64,000 bases of DNA from Photobacterium jeanii (GTDB lineage: Bacteria; Pseudomonadota; Gammaproteobacteria; Enterobacterales; Vibrionaceae), in contig NZ_LVHF01000028.1 in the NCBI RefSeq assembly GCF_001650345.1, positions 62,001 through 126,000 of the forward strand. The letters are read 5' to 3'. Below, one piece after another: positions 1-9,018 of the stretch (positions within the stretch are counted from its first letter, which is position 1; every line of letters starts with the position of its first letter). The notes under the pieces were generated by a model. It made no database searches and had not been told where the DNA came from. It was given only the letters and a program-made list of their open reading frames with translations. The position numbers and the translations under genes were made by a program.

Positions 1-836
1 CGCAGCTTCTCAGGTTGGTAATCCCTGTGATTGTAAAGTAAGAACACTTCGCGTGGGTTAGCTGACCAGTTTTTGAGGATCTGAACCAGTTCACCAGATT
101 CGATGAACTCTTCTAGCATTACATCCGGCATTAGGGTGATACCTAAGCCATCGCAGCAAGCACGGCGAACAACGTCGAGCTGGTTGGCTTCAAAGCGTCC
201 GCGATCATTAATCGTGATAGTCTCACCTTGATGATCGCTTAAACGCCAGCGCAGTAGCGGATTCCCTTTGAGTAGGGTGTGCTCGTGCAACTCTTGCGCG
301 TGTTTTGGTGCTGGCTTTTCTTTTAGGTACAGCGGGCTAGCAACCAAGATATCTTTAACGGCACTGATTTTACGAGCAATCAATGTCGAGTCACGCTGCG
401 GACCTACACGGAAAATCGCATCCCAATCGGTAGGATCGAGTTGCTCTGGTTCGCTGCTCATATGAAGCTCTAAATGAATAGCAGGATGCTGTTTCATGAA
501 GGCATTGAGCATAGGTTGTAGCATTACTTTGGTTAGGTTAGATGGCGCAGCAATGCGCAGCCTACCTGTTGCACCTTTACATTCTTCGCTAATGTGCTGA
601 GTAGCACTGACCAGTTGTTCTAACAACGGACCACAGTCATCGTAAAAGCGTTGTCCAGCTTCAGTAAGCGACAATTTGCGCGCATGTCGGTTAAGAAGTC
701 GAATGCTTAAACATTCTTCTAATGCCTGAATACGACGGGTTAAGGTGGCAACAGGTACTTGGGTCTTGCGTGACGCTGCGGTGTAGCTCCCTTGCTCGAC
801 AACAACGCGGAATAAATTCAAATCGTCAAGTTTCAT
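1..836 (-). CDS. aphB: LysR-family regulator, AphB-like (C-terminus beyond window edge)
   Basis: LysR-type transcriptional regulator; 278 residues are visible and the C-terminal end runs off the left edge. It starts MKLDDLNLFRVVVEQGSYTA, a typical winged-HTH at residues 1-60 (RRIQALE recognition segment), followed by the substrate-binding domain from about residue 90. The sequence closely resembles Vibrio AphB as I remember it, including PSNLTK with N100 and the GLGITLMPDVML segment. In V. cholerae AphB activates tcpPH together with AphA and responds to low pH and anoxia. It is divergent from the rssB-like gene, the same neighbourhood as V. cholerae aphB. The AphB assignment is from memory of family sequences; membership of the LysR family is certain. 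Confidence 0.85.
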   Translation of the reverse strand, partial: MKLDDLNLFRVVVEQGSYTAASRKTQVPVATLTRRIQALEECLSIRLLNRHARKLSLTEAGQRFYDDCGPLLEQLVSATQHISEECKGATGRLRIAAPSNLTKVMLQPMLNAFMKQHPAIHLELHMSSEPEQLDPTDWDAIFRVGPQRDSTLIARKISAVKDILVASPLYLKEKPAPKHAQELHEHTLLKGNPLLRWRLSDHQGETITINDRGRFEANQLDVVRRACCDGLGITLMPDVMLEEFIESGELVQILKNWSANPREVFLLYNHRDYQPEKL

Positions 837-1099
837 AACACATCATTACTGAAAACTCATAATAGGGAATTGTATAACAAAATAGCTTGTAAGCGATTGT
901 TAACCGCTTATGTTTTGTTATGAATCAAAATTGAACGATAAATTGTGTCATGAAAGGCGAACTATTGCCTACTTTTCTGTGTTTTTTTGAACTGGATTCG
1001 AGATTTAGTTTTTAACCGCCGCCGCATTTTTATCTGTCCTGACGAATGTGTAATTAGCACCTATGCTTTCTATAGGTTGATAGACAATCAGGAATCCTT

Positions 1100-2236
1100 A
1101 TGCACAGTGATCTTGATAGACCAAAATCAGCGATACATAAGACTCGTAAAGAGAATGCATCGGTACAATTATGGAGGAAGGCACCATTGCTAGAGGGTAA
1201 GGACGTACTTGTTGTGGAAGATGACCCGATCTTCCGAAATATGATCGTTGGCTTTTTGAATAGCCAAGGATGTCAGGTGCGTGAGGCTGATGATGGGCTA
1301 GACGGGTTAAGAGCGTTGCGTGATGCCATTCCTGACATTCTATTGTGTGACTTGTCGATGCCTGTGATGACGGGAATGGAGTTTGTTGAAGAAATTGCAG
1401 CGCAATACCCAATGGTTCCTGTGATTGTCATTTCTGGTACTGGTGATATGGCTGATGTTGCTAATGCATTACGTCATGGTGTGAAAGATTTCCTGATCAA
1501 ACCGCTTGATAACATTATGGTGCTCAAATCTGCCATGTTATCTGTGCTTAAATCAGAAGACTCAGCCGTAGCAGAACAAGACTTTTCTAACAATTGGTTC
1601 AATATTGGTGACGATGGGGTTGATATTGATGAAGAGTTGGAATGGCATATTAAGGAGCTGCAAGCCAATCCTAAAGCGGCACGAGAGCTGTTGCTGGGAT
1701 TAATGCCTGAAACCGAATCTCGTCAAGGCGACTGGCAGCTAAACTATTGTGTGTTGCAAGCGGCCGATGTGCAGCCAGTATTGCTTGATTACACTTGGTT
1801 GATGGACGGGCGGTTGGCCTTTTATCTGGTTGACTCCGCCGCTGGTGAAAACAGTACTGCAACAACCTTACTCATTCGTGCTTTTTTCAATGATTACCTC
1901 CGAACTCGGATGGCAGATGAAAGTGATTTAAACCATTTAGTACGTTTGATAGAGAAGGGGATGCACCATTCTGGCTACGCGTCACCAATTCGCGGTATTT
2001 TCGGGATTTTTGATGCTTGTGATCGCAGTTTGCAAGTGTTATCGAGTGGCTTAGGAGCGGTGTTTCAAACCAGTGACAGCAACTATACGATTTCCACGCA
2101 AGCTTGGCTTGGGCAAAGTGCTGCTAACAACAGGGTTGAAACTATTTATTTAGCTGAATCTGGTGGGCGATTATCGCTTAGTGAAATTGGTTCAGCGAGC
2201 TTTAGTGTCACCATTAAGCGTTGTAATACGAGGTAA
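1100..2236 (+). CDS. rssB: RssB-type response regulator (RpoS adaptor for ClpXP)
   Basis: 378-residue two-domain response regulator. The receiver domain (about 33-150) carries the acidic pocket E40/D41/D42, phosphoacceptor D84 in LLCDLSMP, S112 and K134 in LIKPL. The C-terminal half (about 190-375) matches the phosphatase-like domain of E. coli RssB (NPKAARELLLGLMPE, SSGLGAVFQ). In E. coli RssB binds sigma-S and hands it to ClpXP; the clpP and clpX genes are 8 kb downstream here. The start is supported by AGGA at 1090-1093. The N-terminus is about 25 residues longer than in E. coli, so a shorter start is conceivable. It appears monocistronic, ending at a strong terminator. Confidence 0.85.
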   Translation: MHSDLDRPKSAIHKTRKENASVQLWRKAPLLEGKDVLVVEDDPIFRNMIVGFLNSQGCQVREADDGLDGLRALRDAIPDILLCDLSMPVMTGMEFVEEIAAQYPMVPVIVISGTGDMADVANALRHGVKDFLIKPLDNIMVLKSAMLSVLKSEDSAVAEQDFSNNWFNIGDDGVDIDEELEWHIKELQANPKAARELLLGLMPETESRQGDWQLNYCVLQAADVQPVLLDYTWLMDGRLAFYLVDSAAGENSTATTLLIRAFFNDYLRTRMADESDLNHLVRLIEKGMHHSGYASPIRGIFGIFDACDRSLQVLSSGLGAVFQTSDSNYTISTQAWLGQSAANNRVETIYLAESGGRLSLSEIGSASFSVTIKRCNTR

Positions 2237-2286
2237 GCAGCTTCGAAGCTGTAGAGATAACCTAGTTATCAAATCCGTAGATAAAG

Positions 2287-2313
2287 AAAAGGTTGCCGAT
2301 GGGCAACCTTTTT
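2287..2313. terminator. Bidirectional intrinsic terminator between rssB and peptide transporter
   Basis: An 11-bp stem (AAAAGGTTGCC with GGCAACCTTTT, tetraloop) has T tracts on both strands. It lies between two convergent genes and can serve both. Confidence 0.85.
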
Positions 2314-2372
2314 CGTTTTGTCATTTTTTAGCACAGCGTGTTATTCAAAGTAAGTGACTTTGAAGAACGTGA

Positions 2373-3767
2373 TTACGCGTTTGCTGTGCTTGTTGTTAGC
2401 TCTTCAGATTCTTCAACGACATGGCCTTCAGCACCGTGCATCCAGCGAATAAGTTGGTTCGAGCATAGTAGCAGTAGTACACCTGCCACAGTTGCTGCAA
2501 TAGCGATACCACTAAAGATAGCCATTGGGCCAGCTTCACCAACGTGAGCACCGATAATACCAGCCACGTAGTTAGCGATAGCGTTAAAGCCGAACCATGC
2601 ACCCATCATCAGTGATGCCAAACGAAGCGGAGCAAGTTTGGTTACCATTGATAGGCCGATTGGAGATAGGCAAAGCTCACCAAGTGTATGGAAGAAGTAC
2701 GCGCCAACTAGCCAGAACATGGATGTTTTAACATTTAGGTCGCCACCTTGCTGAAGTACTGCACCGATCATGCATACAAAACCAAGCGCAAGGAAGAACA
2801 GACCCATTGCAAATTTCACCGGAGAACTTGGCTCTTTAGGACCTAATTTAACCCAAATAGCAGCAATAACAGGTGCTAAGGTGATCACAAAGAACGGGTT
2901 TAGTGATTGGAACCAAGCGGCTGGAACCTCAAAGCTACCAATCATACGGTCGGTGTATTGCTGTGAAAAGATATTCATCAGGCCGCCCGCTTGCTCGAAA
3001 CCAGCCCAGAAAATGACCACGAACATACCCATGATAAGAATAACTTTCATGCGGTCACGTTCTTGTTTGGTTAATGGCTCTTTTTGACCAGATTTGGTCA
3101 TTGCCGCTGCACGTTTTGCCGCAGGTTCTTTACCAATGTCACCAAGTAGACGCTCAGCAAAGACTAGCTGTGTTACAAGGCTGATAAGCATACCGATACC
3201 AGCAGTAAGGAAACCTGCTTTCCAGCCGTACGCTGCTGCCGCTGTACCAGCAATGATACCAGCAAGTAGTGAGCCTAGGTTGATACCCATATAGAAGATA
3301 GTAAATGCGCCATCACGACGGTTATCCCCGTCTTGGTATAGGTCACCCACCATGGTTGAAATATTTGGCTTGAACAGACCATTACCAATGATCAGCAGGG
3401 CAAGACCAAGATAAAAAGCTGTAATCGCATGCGGATCAACCATGCTATTTGGTAGTGCCAGTGTGAACTGACCTAACGCCATTAAGATACCACCAATGAT
3501 AATGGAGCGACGCTGGCCTAAAAAGTTATCGGCGATCCAGCCACCTATGAGAGGGGTAATGTAAACGAGACCGGTGTAGATGCCATATAACTCAAGTGCG
3601 TTTTGAGTCGACCAACCTAAGCCACCATCCATGGTCTTATCTGTTAAGTACAATACTAAAATGGCACGCATCGCATAGTAAGAGAAGCGTTCCCACAGTT
3701 CTGTACTAAACAGTAAGAATAAGCCTTTTGGGTGCCCTAATAGGGTACCGCTACTTCGATTGCTCAT
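2373..3767 (-). CDS. POT/PTR family proton-dependent oligopeptide transporter
   Basis: 464-residue inner-membrane protein of the proton-dependent oligopeptide transporter family (major facilitator fold). Residues 23-28 read ELWERF followed by SYY, the ExxERFxYY signature of helix 1 that couples proton and peptide transport. Many hydrophobic segments follow, plus family motifs such as GLVYITPLIGGWIADNFLGQ and a helix-5 GINLGSL segment. It would import di- and tripeptides. It stands alone, convergent with rssB, with a 419-bp upstream region shared with rfaH. I do not assign dtpA, dtpB or tppB because Vibrio carries several paralogues. Confidence 0.9.
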   Translation of the reverse strand: MSNRSSGTLLGHPKGLFLLFSTELWERFSYYAMRAILVLYLTDKTMDGGLGWSTQNALELYGIYTGLVYITPLIGGWIADNFLGQRRSIIIGGILMALGQFTLALPNSMVDPHAITAFYLGLALLIIGNGLFKPNISTMVGDLYQDGDNRRDGAFTIFYMGINLGSLLAGIIAGTAAAAYGWKAGFLTAGIGMLISLVTQLVFAERLLGDIGKEPAAKRAAAMTKSGQKEPLTKQERDRMKVILIMGMFVVIFWAGFEQAGGLMNIFSQQYTDRMIGSFEVPAAWFQSLNPFFVITLAPVIAAIWVKLGPKEPSSPVKFAMGLFFLALGFVCMIGAVLQQGGDLNVKTSMFWLVGAYFFHTLGELCLSPIGLSMVTKLAPLRLASLMMGAWFGFNAIANYVAGIIGAHVGEAGPMAIFSGIAIAATVAGVLLLLCSNQLIRWMHGAEGHVVEESEELTTSTANA

Positions 3768-4186
3768 AATTATTCTCTTTGTAAGGGTTGTTATGTGTTT
3801 GCATATTCGTTCTTTTTTATAAAGGACAAAATTATCATCTGCAAGTTTTTACATTTGCAAAACAAAACATTAAAAACGTAACCTTTTGATTTTTAAGTAT
3901 TTGCTTGTTTGTTGGTCAATTTTGAAATCTAATCTTTCACAAGGTTAAATGATGGGATTGACTGCTTTTTGTTTTAATATTGGATGTTTATTCTGTTTTT
4001 TGGTTTTATTTTGGGTTGATGCTTTGCTAGTTGATGTTTTTCATTATTGTTACAAATGTTGCCGGGTGGCTATAGCCGCTTCTGCCAAAAAGTCGCTGGA
4101 GAGGGAATGTTCAACTAACCTGATATCACTGTGCAATAAGAGGTGAAACTGATAACCTTAAATGGAACTGAAATTTAGATGGATTA
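3768..4186. other. 419-bp divergent intergenic region (peptide transporter / rfaH)
   Basis: AT-rich region carrying the promoters of two divergent genes. A short GGCTATAGCC palindrome lies at 4067-4076 in the rfaH leader. A 65-codon frame at 3949-4146 is cysteine- and phenylalanine-rich, has no good ribosome site, and I do not regard it as a gene. No ops element or clear operator was recognised. Confidence 0.5.
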
Positions 4187-4690
4187 ATGATGAAACAGTG
4201 GTTTCTACTTTATTGTAAGCGCAGTGAGCAAGAGCGTGCTGTGCTTAACCTTGATCGTCAAGGGGTTGAGTGCTATTACCCTCAGGTCATGATTAATAAA
4301 GTTGTGCGTGGTAAACGAGTTCAAGTGGAAGAGCCACTTTTTCCAAGCTACATGTTCGTTTATTTTGATCCTGAAGAGATTAGCTATACGACTGTGCGCT
4401 CAACCCGCGGCGTAGCTGATTTTATTCGCCAAGGCCGCATGCCTCGCCCAATTCGACCTGAGCTTCTGTACGGCTTAATGCTGAATGAGAACACCCCTGA
4501 ACAGCAAGTTAAGCTTTCAACATTACCATTCGTTAAAGGTGAGAAGTTGGTGTTGGAGAGCGGACAATTTAAAGGTATTGAGGCGATTTACCAAGAGCCG
4601 GATGGCGAGAAACGCTCATTTATGTTGATTAACTTGTTAGGTAAACAAGTTACAGTTAGCTTGGATAATAAAGAAATAGCGAAAAAATAG
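4187..4690 (+). CDS. rfaH: Transcription antitermination factor RfaH
   Basis: 167-residue NusG paralogue. The N-terminal NGN domain (about 3-105) starts KQWFLLYCKRSEQERA and contains EEPLFPSYMFVYFD and STRGVADFIR, all characteristic of RfaH. The C-terminal KOW domain (about 113-167, KGEKLVLESGQFKGIEAIY) is the part that switches between alpha and beta folds in E. coli. RfaH binds RNA polymerase paused at ops sites and promotes transcription of long surface-polysaccharide and other operons. Two adjacent ATGs (4187 and 4190) are possible starts. It lies upstream of galU, which supplies UDP-glucose for surface polysaccharides, a suggestive neighbour, though galU has its own promoter-like sequence. 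Confidence 0.95.
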   Translation: MMKQWFLLYCKRSEQERAVLNLDRQGVECYYPQVMINKVVRGKRVQVEEPLFPSYMFVYFDPEEISYTTVRSTRGVADFIRQGRMPRPIRPELLYGLMLNENTPEQQVKLSTLPFVKGEKLVLESGQFKGIEAIYQEPDGEKRSFMLINLLGKQVTVSLDNKEIAKK

Positions 4691-4753
4691 TCAATATTTC
4701 ACTGTTGTTTTTAAATTTTACGAGCTTAGTTTGATTTCAGCCTATTGGTTGTT

Positions 4754-4782
4754 TATCAATAGCAGCTGTATTTTGTTATAGT
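4754..4782 (+). promoter_or_regulatory. Putative extended -10 promoter of galU
   Basis: TGTTATAGT (extended -10, hexamer 4777-4782) lies about 34 bp before the galU start. A poor -35 sits around 4754-4759. Called by eye. Confidence 0.45.
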
Positions 4783-4815
4783 TTGCCCAATTTTAATATT
4801 TTCATGGAATAGAAC

Positions 4816-5724
4816 ATGACGATGACTTCCCCAGTACGCAAAGCCGTGATCCCTGTCGCTGGCTTGGGTACTCGTATGTTGCCTGCTACTAAAGCAATCC
4901 CAAAAGAGATGCTACCAATTGTTGATAAACCACTTATTCAACATGTGGTATCTGAGTGTGTAGCTGCGGGTATTAAAGAGATTGTGTTGGTAACACATTC
5001 ATCGAAAAACTCAATCGAGAACCACTTCGATACATCATTCGAGCTTGAAGCGACACTTGAAAAGCGTGTTAAACGTCAACTACTTGAAGAAGTGCAGCAC
5101 ATTTGTCCTTCAGATGTGACCATTATGCACGTACGTCAAGGTCAAGCAAAAGGCTTGGGCCATGCGGTACTGTGTGCACATCCTCTAGTGGGTGATGAAC
5201 CATTTGCTGTGGTATTGCCAGATGTCATTTTGGATGACGCGGCGAGTGACCTGCGTACTGAAAACATGGCTGCGATGGTAAAAACCTTTAACGAAACTGG
5301 CATTAGTCAGGTAATGGTTGAGCCTGTGCCAATGGCTGACGTTTCAAGCTATGGTGTTGCCGATATTAACGGTACCGAGCTTAAAGCAGGTGAAACGGCT
5401 GCGATGACCAAAGTGGTTGAGAAGCCTAAGGTTGAAGAAGCGCCTTCGAACTTAGCTATTGTTGGTCGATATGTATTGCCAGCTGAAATTTGGACACTAC
5501 TAGAAAGAACACCTGTTGGTGCTGGTGATGAAATTCAGCTAACTGATGCAATTGACATGCTAATGCGTGACAAGCAAGTGAATGCTTTCCATATGTCAGG
5601 TGTCAGCCATGACTGTGGTAGTAAGCTTGGCTACATGCAGGCATTTGTTGAGTACGGTTTACGTCACGATAGCCTGGGTGAAGACTTTACGGCTTACATC
5701 AAAGAGCTAGCTAAAACGCTTTAA
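4816..5724 (+). CDS. galU: UTP--glucose-1-phosphate uridylyltransferase
   Basis: 302 residues, the same length as E. coli GalU. It makes UDP-glucose from UTP and glucose-1-phosphate in the cytoplasm, for LPS core, capsule, trehalose and galactose metabolism. The nucleotidyltransferase signature [20 protein letters not shown] spans residues 16-35, followed by VDKPLIQ and the sugar-binding [19 protein letters not shown] segment. It ends just before a strong terminator shared with the convergent folD. Confidence 0.97.
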   Translation: MTMTSPVRKAVIPVAGLGTRMLPATKAIPKEMLPIVDKPLIQHVVSECVAAGIKEIVLVTHSSKNSIENHFDTSFELEATLEKRVKRQLLEEVQHICPSDVTIMHVRQGQAKGLGHAVLCAHPLVGDEPFAVVLPDVILDDAASDLRTENMAAMVKTFNETGISQVMVEPVPMADVSSYGVADINGTELKAGETAAMTKVVEKPKVEEAPSNLAIVGRYVLPAEIWTLLERTPVGAGDEIQLTDAIDMLMRDKQVNAFHMSGVSHDCGSKLGYMQAFVEYGLRHDSLGEDFTAYIKELAKTL

Positions 5725-5747
5725 GTGATTGAAGTGATTTAGATATG

Positions 5748-5774
5748 AAAAAGCAGCCAATTTGGCTGCTTTTT
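5748..5774. terminator. Bidirectional terminator between galU and folD
   Basis: AAAAAGCAGCC pairs with GGCTGCTTTTT around a 5-nt loop. T or A tracts on both sides allow it to serve both convergent genes. Confidence 0.9.
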
Positions 5775-5830
5775 GCATTTTAAGGCTTGGTGATTATTCT
5801 AACGTTTATCGCTAGCTACTTTGTTACAGC

Positions 5831-6688
5831 TTATTCGCTATGAAATTGTTCGCAAGCCAGTAGCGTATTTTCAATCAGCGTCGCTACTGTCATAGGGCCA
5901 ACACCACCAGGTACAGGAGTAATGTGTTTGGCTCTGGTTTTCGCAACCTCAAATTCCACATCACCAACAAGCTTACCAGTTTCAACGCGGTTGATACCTA
6001 CATCGATCACTGTGGCACCTTCTTTGATCCACTCGCCAGGAATAAAGTTTGGTTTACCAACCGCAACGACCAAGATATCAGCTTGGCGTACGTGACCTTC
6101 AAGAACTTGGGTAAAACGGTGACAAGTTGTTGTGGTTGCGCCAGCTAATAGCAATTCCATTGTCATCGGGCGGCCAACAATATTTGAAGCGCCAACGACT
6201 ACGGCATGTTTACCTCGGGTTGGGATATTGTAACGCTCTAGCAAGGTAATAATACCCTTTGGCGTACATGAGCGCAGTTTTGGCATTCGTTGGCAAAGGC
6301 GGCCAACATTGTAAGGATGAAAACCGTCGACATCTTTTTCTGGCGTAATGTGCTCTAGAACCTTAGTGCTATCGATACCTGCAGGTAGCGGTAGCTGGAC
6401 TAAGATGCCATCAATCTCTTTGTCATTGTTGAGCTCTTCAATTAGAGAAAGGAGTTCGGTTTCATTGGTGGTTGCTGGTAGATCGAACGACTTAGAAATA
6501 AAGCCGACTTCTTCACATGCTTTGCGCTTACTACCTACATAAACTTGAGATGCAGGGTCCTGGCCGACCAAAACAACCGCAAGCCCTGGCGCTCGTAGCC
6601 CCGCATCGACGCGAGCCTTAACACGGGCTGCCACTTCCTGACGAACTGTTTGTGAAATAAGTTTGCCATCAATAATTTGCGCGCTCAT
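5831..6688 (-). CDS. folD: Bifunctional methylene-THF dehydrogenase / methenyl-THF cyclohydrolase
   Basis: 285 residues, standard FolD length. It converts 5,10-methylene-THF to 10-formyl-THF for purine and initiator-tRNA formylation. Visible signatures are [13 protein letters not shown] (catalytic K54 with Y50), [10 protein letters not shown], the NADP-binding loop [11 protein letters not shown], and the C-terminal [10 protein letters not shown]. It is transcribed alone. A PurR-like operator lies about 150 bp upstream (6839-6854), consistent with control by purine supply. Confidence 0.97.
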   Translation of the reverse strand: MSAQIIDGKLISQTVRQEVAARVKARVDAGLRAPGLAVVLVGQDPASQVYVGSKRKACEEVGFISKSFDLPATTNETELLSLIEELNNDKEIDGILVQLPLPAGIDSTKVLEHITPEKDVDGFHPYNVGRLCQRMPKLRSCTPKGIITLLERYNIPTRGKHAVVVGASNIVGRPMTMELLLAGATTTTCHRFTQVLEGHVRQADILVVAVGKPNFIPGEWIKEGATVIDVGINRVETGKLVGDVEFEVAKTRAKHITPVPGGVGPMTVATLIENTLLACEQFHSE

Positions 6689-6838
6689 AGTGATCCTTAT
6701 AACTAACTACCGCATTGATACTGGTTTATAAGCCAGTACCGCGATGAAAAGGGAATAACAAAGGTTAAAGCGAGCAAAGCATGATTTAACTTTTGTCACT
6801 AGGCGTTATTGTCGCAGAAGTTAGGGTTAATAGCTACA

Positions 6839-6854
6839 GCGCAAACGTTTGCAT
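6839..6854. promoter_or_regulatory. Candidate PurR operator upstream of folD
   Basis: GCGCAAACGTTTGCAT matches the enterobacterial PurR consensus ACGCAAACGTTTGCGT at 14 of 16 positions, with the central AAACGTTT intact. It lies in the 439-bp region between folD and the tRNA-Arg gene, upstream of folD on its strand. Established: PurR represses purine and one-carbon genes with hypoxanthine or guanine as corepressor. That it controls folD here is inference. Confidence 0.65.
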
Positions 6855-7068
6855 TGCGTTAAAACAAAGAATTATCAAGTTTTATGGTTTTGATAAAATG
6901 GTGACAGCTTGTCTACCTGTTGCTAAACAATAAGGGATTAAAACAATTGATGGTGGATTTATCTCCACAGATTAGATTGATAATTCTGCAGTCCTGGGGT
7001 GAAAATGAGTGGAGTGCTGTAAGTTTAACCGATTGAAGTTTCATGTAATTAAAAAAAGGCAAAAAGCG

Positions 7069-7096
7069 TTGACCTTGGATCTTAGCAACGTATAAT
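7069..7096 (+). promoter_or_regulatory. Promoter of tRNA-Arg
   Basis: TTGACC (7069-7074) and a perfect TATAAT (7091-7096) are separated by 16 bp and followed by a GC-rich discriminator (CGCCCCG). That layout is typical of stringently controlled stable-RNA promoters. Confidence 0.8.
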
Positions 7097-7127
7097 TTCG
7101 CCCCGTAACGTTAATCACGTTGCCCGT

Positions 7128-7204
7128 GCGCCCTTAGCTCAGCTGGATAGAGCACGTCCCTTCTAAGGATGTGGTCGTAGGTTCGAATCCTACAGGGCGT
7201 GCCA
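7128..7204 (+). tRNA. tRNA-Arg (anticodon TCT)
   Basis: 77-nt cloverleaf with encoded CCA. The acceptor stem GCGCCCT (7128-7134) pairs with AGGGCGT (7194-7200). The D-arm contains AGCTCAGCTGGATAGAGC, the anticodon loop is CTTCTAA, and the T-arm is TAGG-TTCGAAT-CCTA. Anticodon TCT reads AGA and possibly AGG. It is a single-copy tRNA unit with its own promoter and terminator. Confidence 0.95.
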
Positions 7205-7211
7205 TTATTCT

Positions 7212-7244
7212 AAGGCCTCAGCATTTTATGCTGGGGCCTTTTTC
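7212..7244 (+). terminator. Intrinsic terminator of tRNA-Arg
   Basis: AAGGCCTCAGCA pairs with TGCTGGGGCCTT and is followed by a T run. Confidence 0.9.
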
Positions 7245-7402
7245 GTATGCGCGGTATTTATCTAAAGGGATATCAAGTGTGTAGCAAAAGTGCGCGCCTG
7301 TGTGGATTTTCAGCAATTAAATGCCTTTTTTTTGCTAATTCCCTTGAAAATCGATTTTTTGTCCCTATTTTGTGGAGAAGTCATGGTTTATAAGTACTGG
7401 CC

Positions 7403-7431
7403 TCGACCTGAGAGGGTCAGACCGTTATAAT
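7403..7431 (+). promoter_or_regulatory. Promoter of tig
   Basis: TCGACC (7403-7408) and TATAAT (7426-7431) are separated by 17 bp and followed by a GC-rich TGCCGCG. Transcription from here would give a leader of roughly 170 nt before the tig start. Confidence 0.7.
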
Positions 7432-7444
7432 GCCGCGTTTTTAA

Positions 7445-7602
7445 TTTCTATCTCAGTGACCTTAAGGTCAGTAGTGTTAGAAATTATCAGAATTAAGGCG
7501 TTGTGGTGAGTGTCACGCGATACTGCCATAACACGAAAGGATGCCACCGTCAGTGTAAGACTGATCGGCAACATCACTCAGATATCTGAGTAAGTTTTGA
7601 GG
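7445..7602 (+). promoter_or_regulatory. Structured 5' leader of tig
   Basis: The leader holds several inverted repeats: TTTCTA/TAGAAA (7445-7450, 7478-7483) enclosing the palindrome TGACCTTAAGGTCA (7457-7470), a CAGT/ACTG hairpin near 7550, and a perfect 16-nt palindrome ACTCAGATATCTGAGT at 7576-7591. The last one ends 8 nt before the GAGG ribosome site (7599-7602). Function unknown; it could affect translation or stability of tig mRNA. Confidence 0.45.
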
Positions 7603-7611
7603 TTAAATAAA

Positions 7612-8913
7612 ATGCAAGTTACCGTTGAAACCACTGAAGGCCTAGAACGCCACCTAACTATCACAGTTCCTGCTGCAAACATTGAAGACGCAGTAAAAGT
7701 TGAGCTGCAGAAAATTGCTAAAAATCGTCGTTTCGATGGTTTCCGTCCAGGTAAAGCACCGATCAAAATGGTTGCTCGCATGTTTGGCGCTTCAGTTCGT
7801 CAAGAAGTGATGGGCGAAGTTATGCAACGTCACTTCATCGAAGCGATCGTTCAAGAGAAAATCAACCCAGCTGGCGCACCAACTTTCACTCCAGTTGAGT
7901 TTGCAGAAGGTCAAGATCTAGTATTCAAAGCTTCTTTCGAAGTATTCCCAGAGATCGCGCTTCAAGGTCTAGACAAAATCGCTGTTGAAAAACCAGCGGT
8001 AGAAGTAAAAGACGAAGACGTTGACACTATGATCGAAACACTACGTAAGCAACAAGCTACGTGGTCTGAGACTGAAGAAGCTGCAGTGGCTGACAGCCGT
8101 GTAACTATCGATTTCAACGGTTCTATCGACGGTGAAGAGTTCGAAGGCGGTAAAGCTGAAGGCTTCGCACTAGCGATGGGCCAAGGTCGTATGATCCCTG
8201 GTTTCGAAGACGGTATCGTTGGTAAGAAAGCGGGCGAAGAGTTCACTGTAGAAGTATCTTTCCCAGAAGATTACCACGCTGAGAACCTAAAAGGTAAAGC
8301 AGCTTCTTTCGCTATCAAACTACACAAAGTTGAAGCGCAAGAGCTACCTGAACTAACTGAAGAGTTCGTTGCTAAGTTCGGCGTTGTTGACGGTTCTGTA
8401 GACGGCCTAAAAGCTGAAGTTCGTAAGAACATGGAACGCGAAATGAAGCAAGCTGTTAAAGGTCGCATCAAAGACCAAGTTCTTAACGGCCTAATCGAGC
8501 AAAACGACATCGAAGTACCTGCTGCACTTATCGATCAAGAAATCAACGTTCTTCGTCAACAAGCTGCACAACGTTTCGGTGGCGACATGAAGAATGCACC
8601 AGAGCTTCCTCGTGAACTATTCGAAGAACAAGCTAAGCGTCGCGTAGTTGTTGGTCTTCTACTAGGTGAAGTGATCAAGTCTGAAGAGCTAAAAGCGGAT
8701 GACGAGCGTGTTAAAGCGCTAATCAACGAAATGGCTTCTGCTTACGAAGATCCATCTGAAGTAGTTGCATACTACGAGAAGAACGAGCAAATGATGAACA
8801 ACATGCGTAACGTTGCTCTTGAAGAGCAAGCTATCGATGCGCTAATTGCTAAAGCTCAGGTTACAGAAAAAGAAGTTGGCTTCAACGAGCTAATGAACCA
8901 ACCTGCTGCTTAA
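7612..8913 (+). CDS. tig: Trigger factor (ribosome-associated chaperone and peptidyl-prolyl isomerase)
   Basis: 433 residues from the ATG at 7612, chosen because [19 protein letters not shown] aligns with E. coli Tig and GAGG lies 9 bp upstream; an in-frame TTG at 7597 is less likely. The ribosome-binding domain carries [10 protein letters not shown], the GFRxxxxP signature that docks on L23. A FKBP-type PPIase domain (about 150-245) includes [15 protein letters not shown]. The helical C-terminal chaperone arms follow. It acts on nascent chains. It heads the tig-clpP-clpX-lon protein quality-control cluster. Codon use is strongly biased, as expected for an abundant protein. Confidence 0.97.
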   Translation: MQVTVETTEGLERHLTITVPAANIEDAVKVELQKIAKNRRFDGFRPGKAPIKMVARMFGASVRQEVMGEVMQRHFIEAIVQEKINPAGAPTFTPVEFAEGQDLVFKASFEVFPEIALQGLDKIAVEKPAVEVKDEDVDTMIETLRKQQATWSETEEAAVADSRVTIDFNGSIDGEEFEGGKAEGFALAMGQGRMIPGFEDGIVGKKAGEEFTVEVSFPEDYHAENLKGKAASFAIKLHKVEAQELPELTEEFVAKFGVVDGSVDGLKAEVRKNMEREMKQAVKGRIKDQVLNGLIEQNDIEVPAALIDQEINVLRQQAAQRFGGDMKNAPELPRELFEEQAKRRVVVGLLLGEVIKSEELKADDERVKALINEMASAYEDPSEVVAYYEKNEQMMNNMRNVALEEQAIDALIAKAQVTEKEVGFNELMNQPAA

Positions 8914-8964
8914 TTTGCTGAAATTACTGCAGAGATTTGACTTTGCGTGAAATCTTCTGCTAAC

Positions 8965-9005
8965 AATGGTCCGTGTGAGTTATTTCATTCGGGCCATTTA
9001 TTTTA
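8965..9005 (+). terminator. Weak terminator or attenuator-like hairpin between tig and clpP
   Basis: AATGGTCCG (8965-8973) can pair with CGGGCCATT (8990-8998), followed by TATTTTA. The T tract is interrupted, so it may only partly separate tig from clpP. Confidence 0.45.
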
Positions 9006-9018
9006 GGGATATAACGTT

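Noticed and set aside
3949-4146. 65-codon frame between the peptide transporter and rfaH
   Set aside because: Low-complexity F/C/L-rich sequence in an AT-rich promoter region, no ribosome site and no family resemblance.
6950-7036. 28-codon frame starting MVDLSPQIRLIIL before the tRNA gene
   Set aside because: The composition looks protein-like, but the nearest AGGGA is 12 bp away, and frames this short are common by chance. No operon context.
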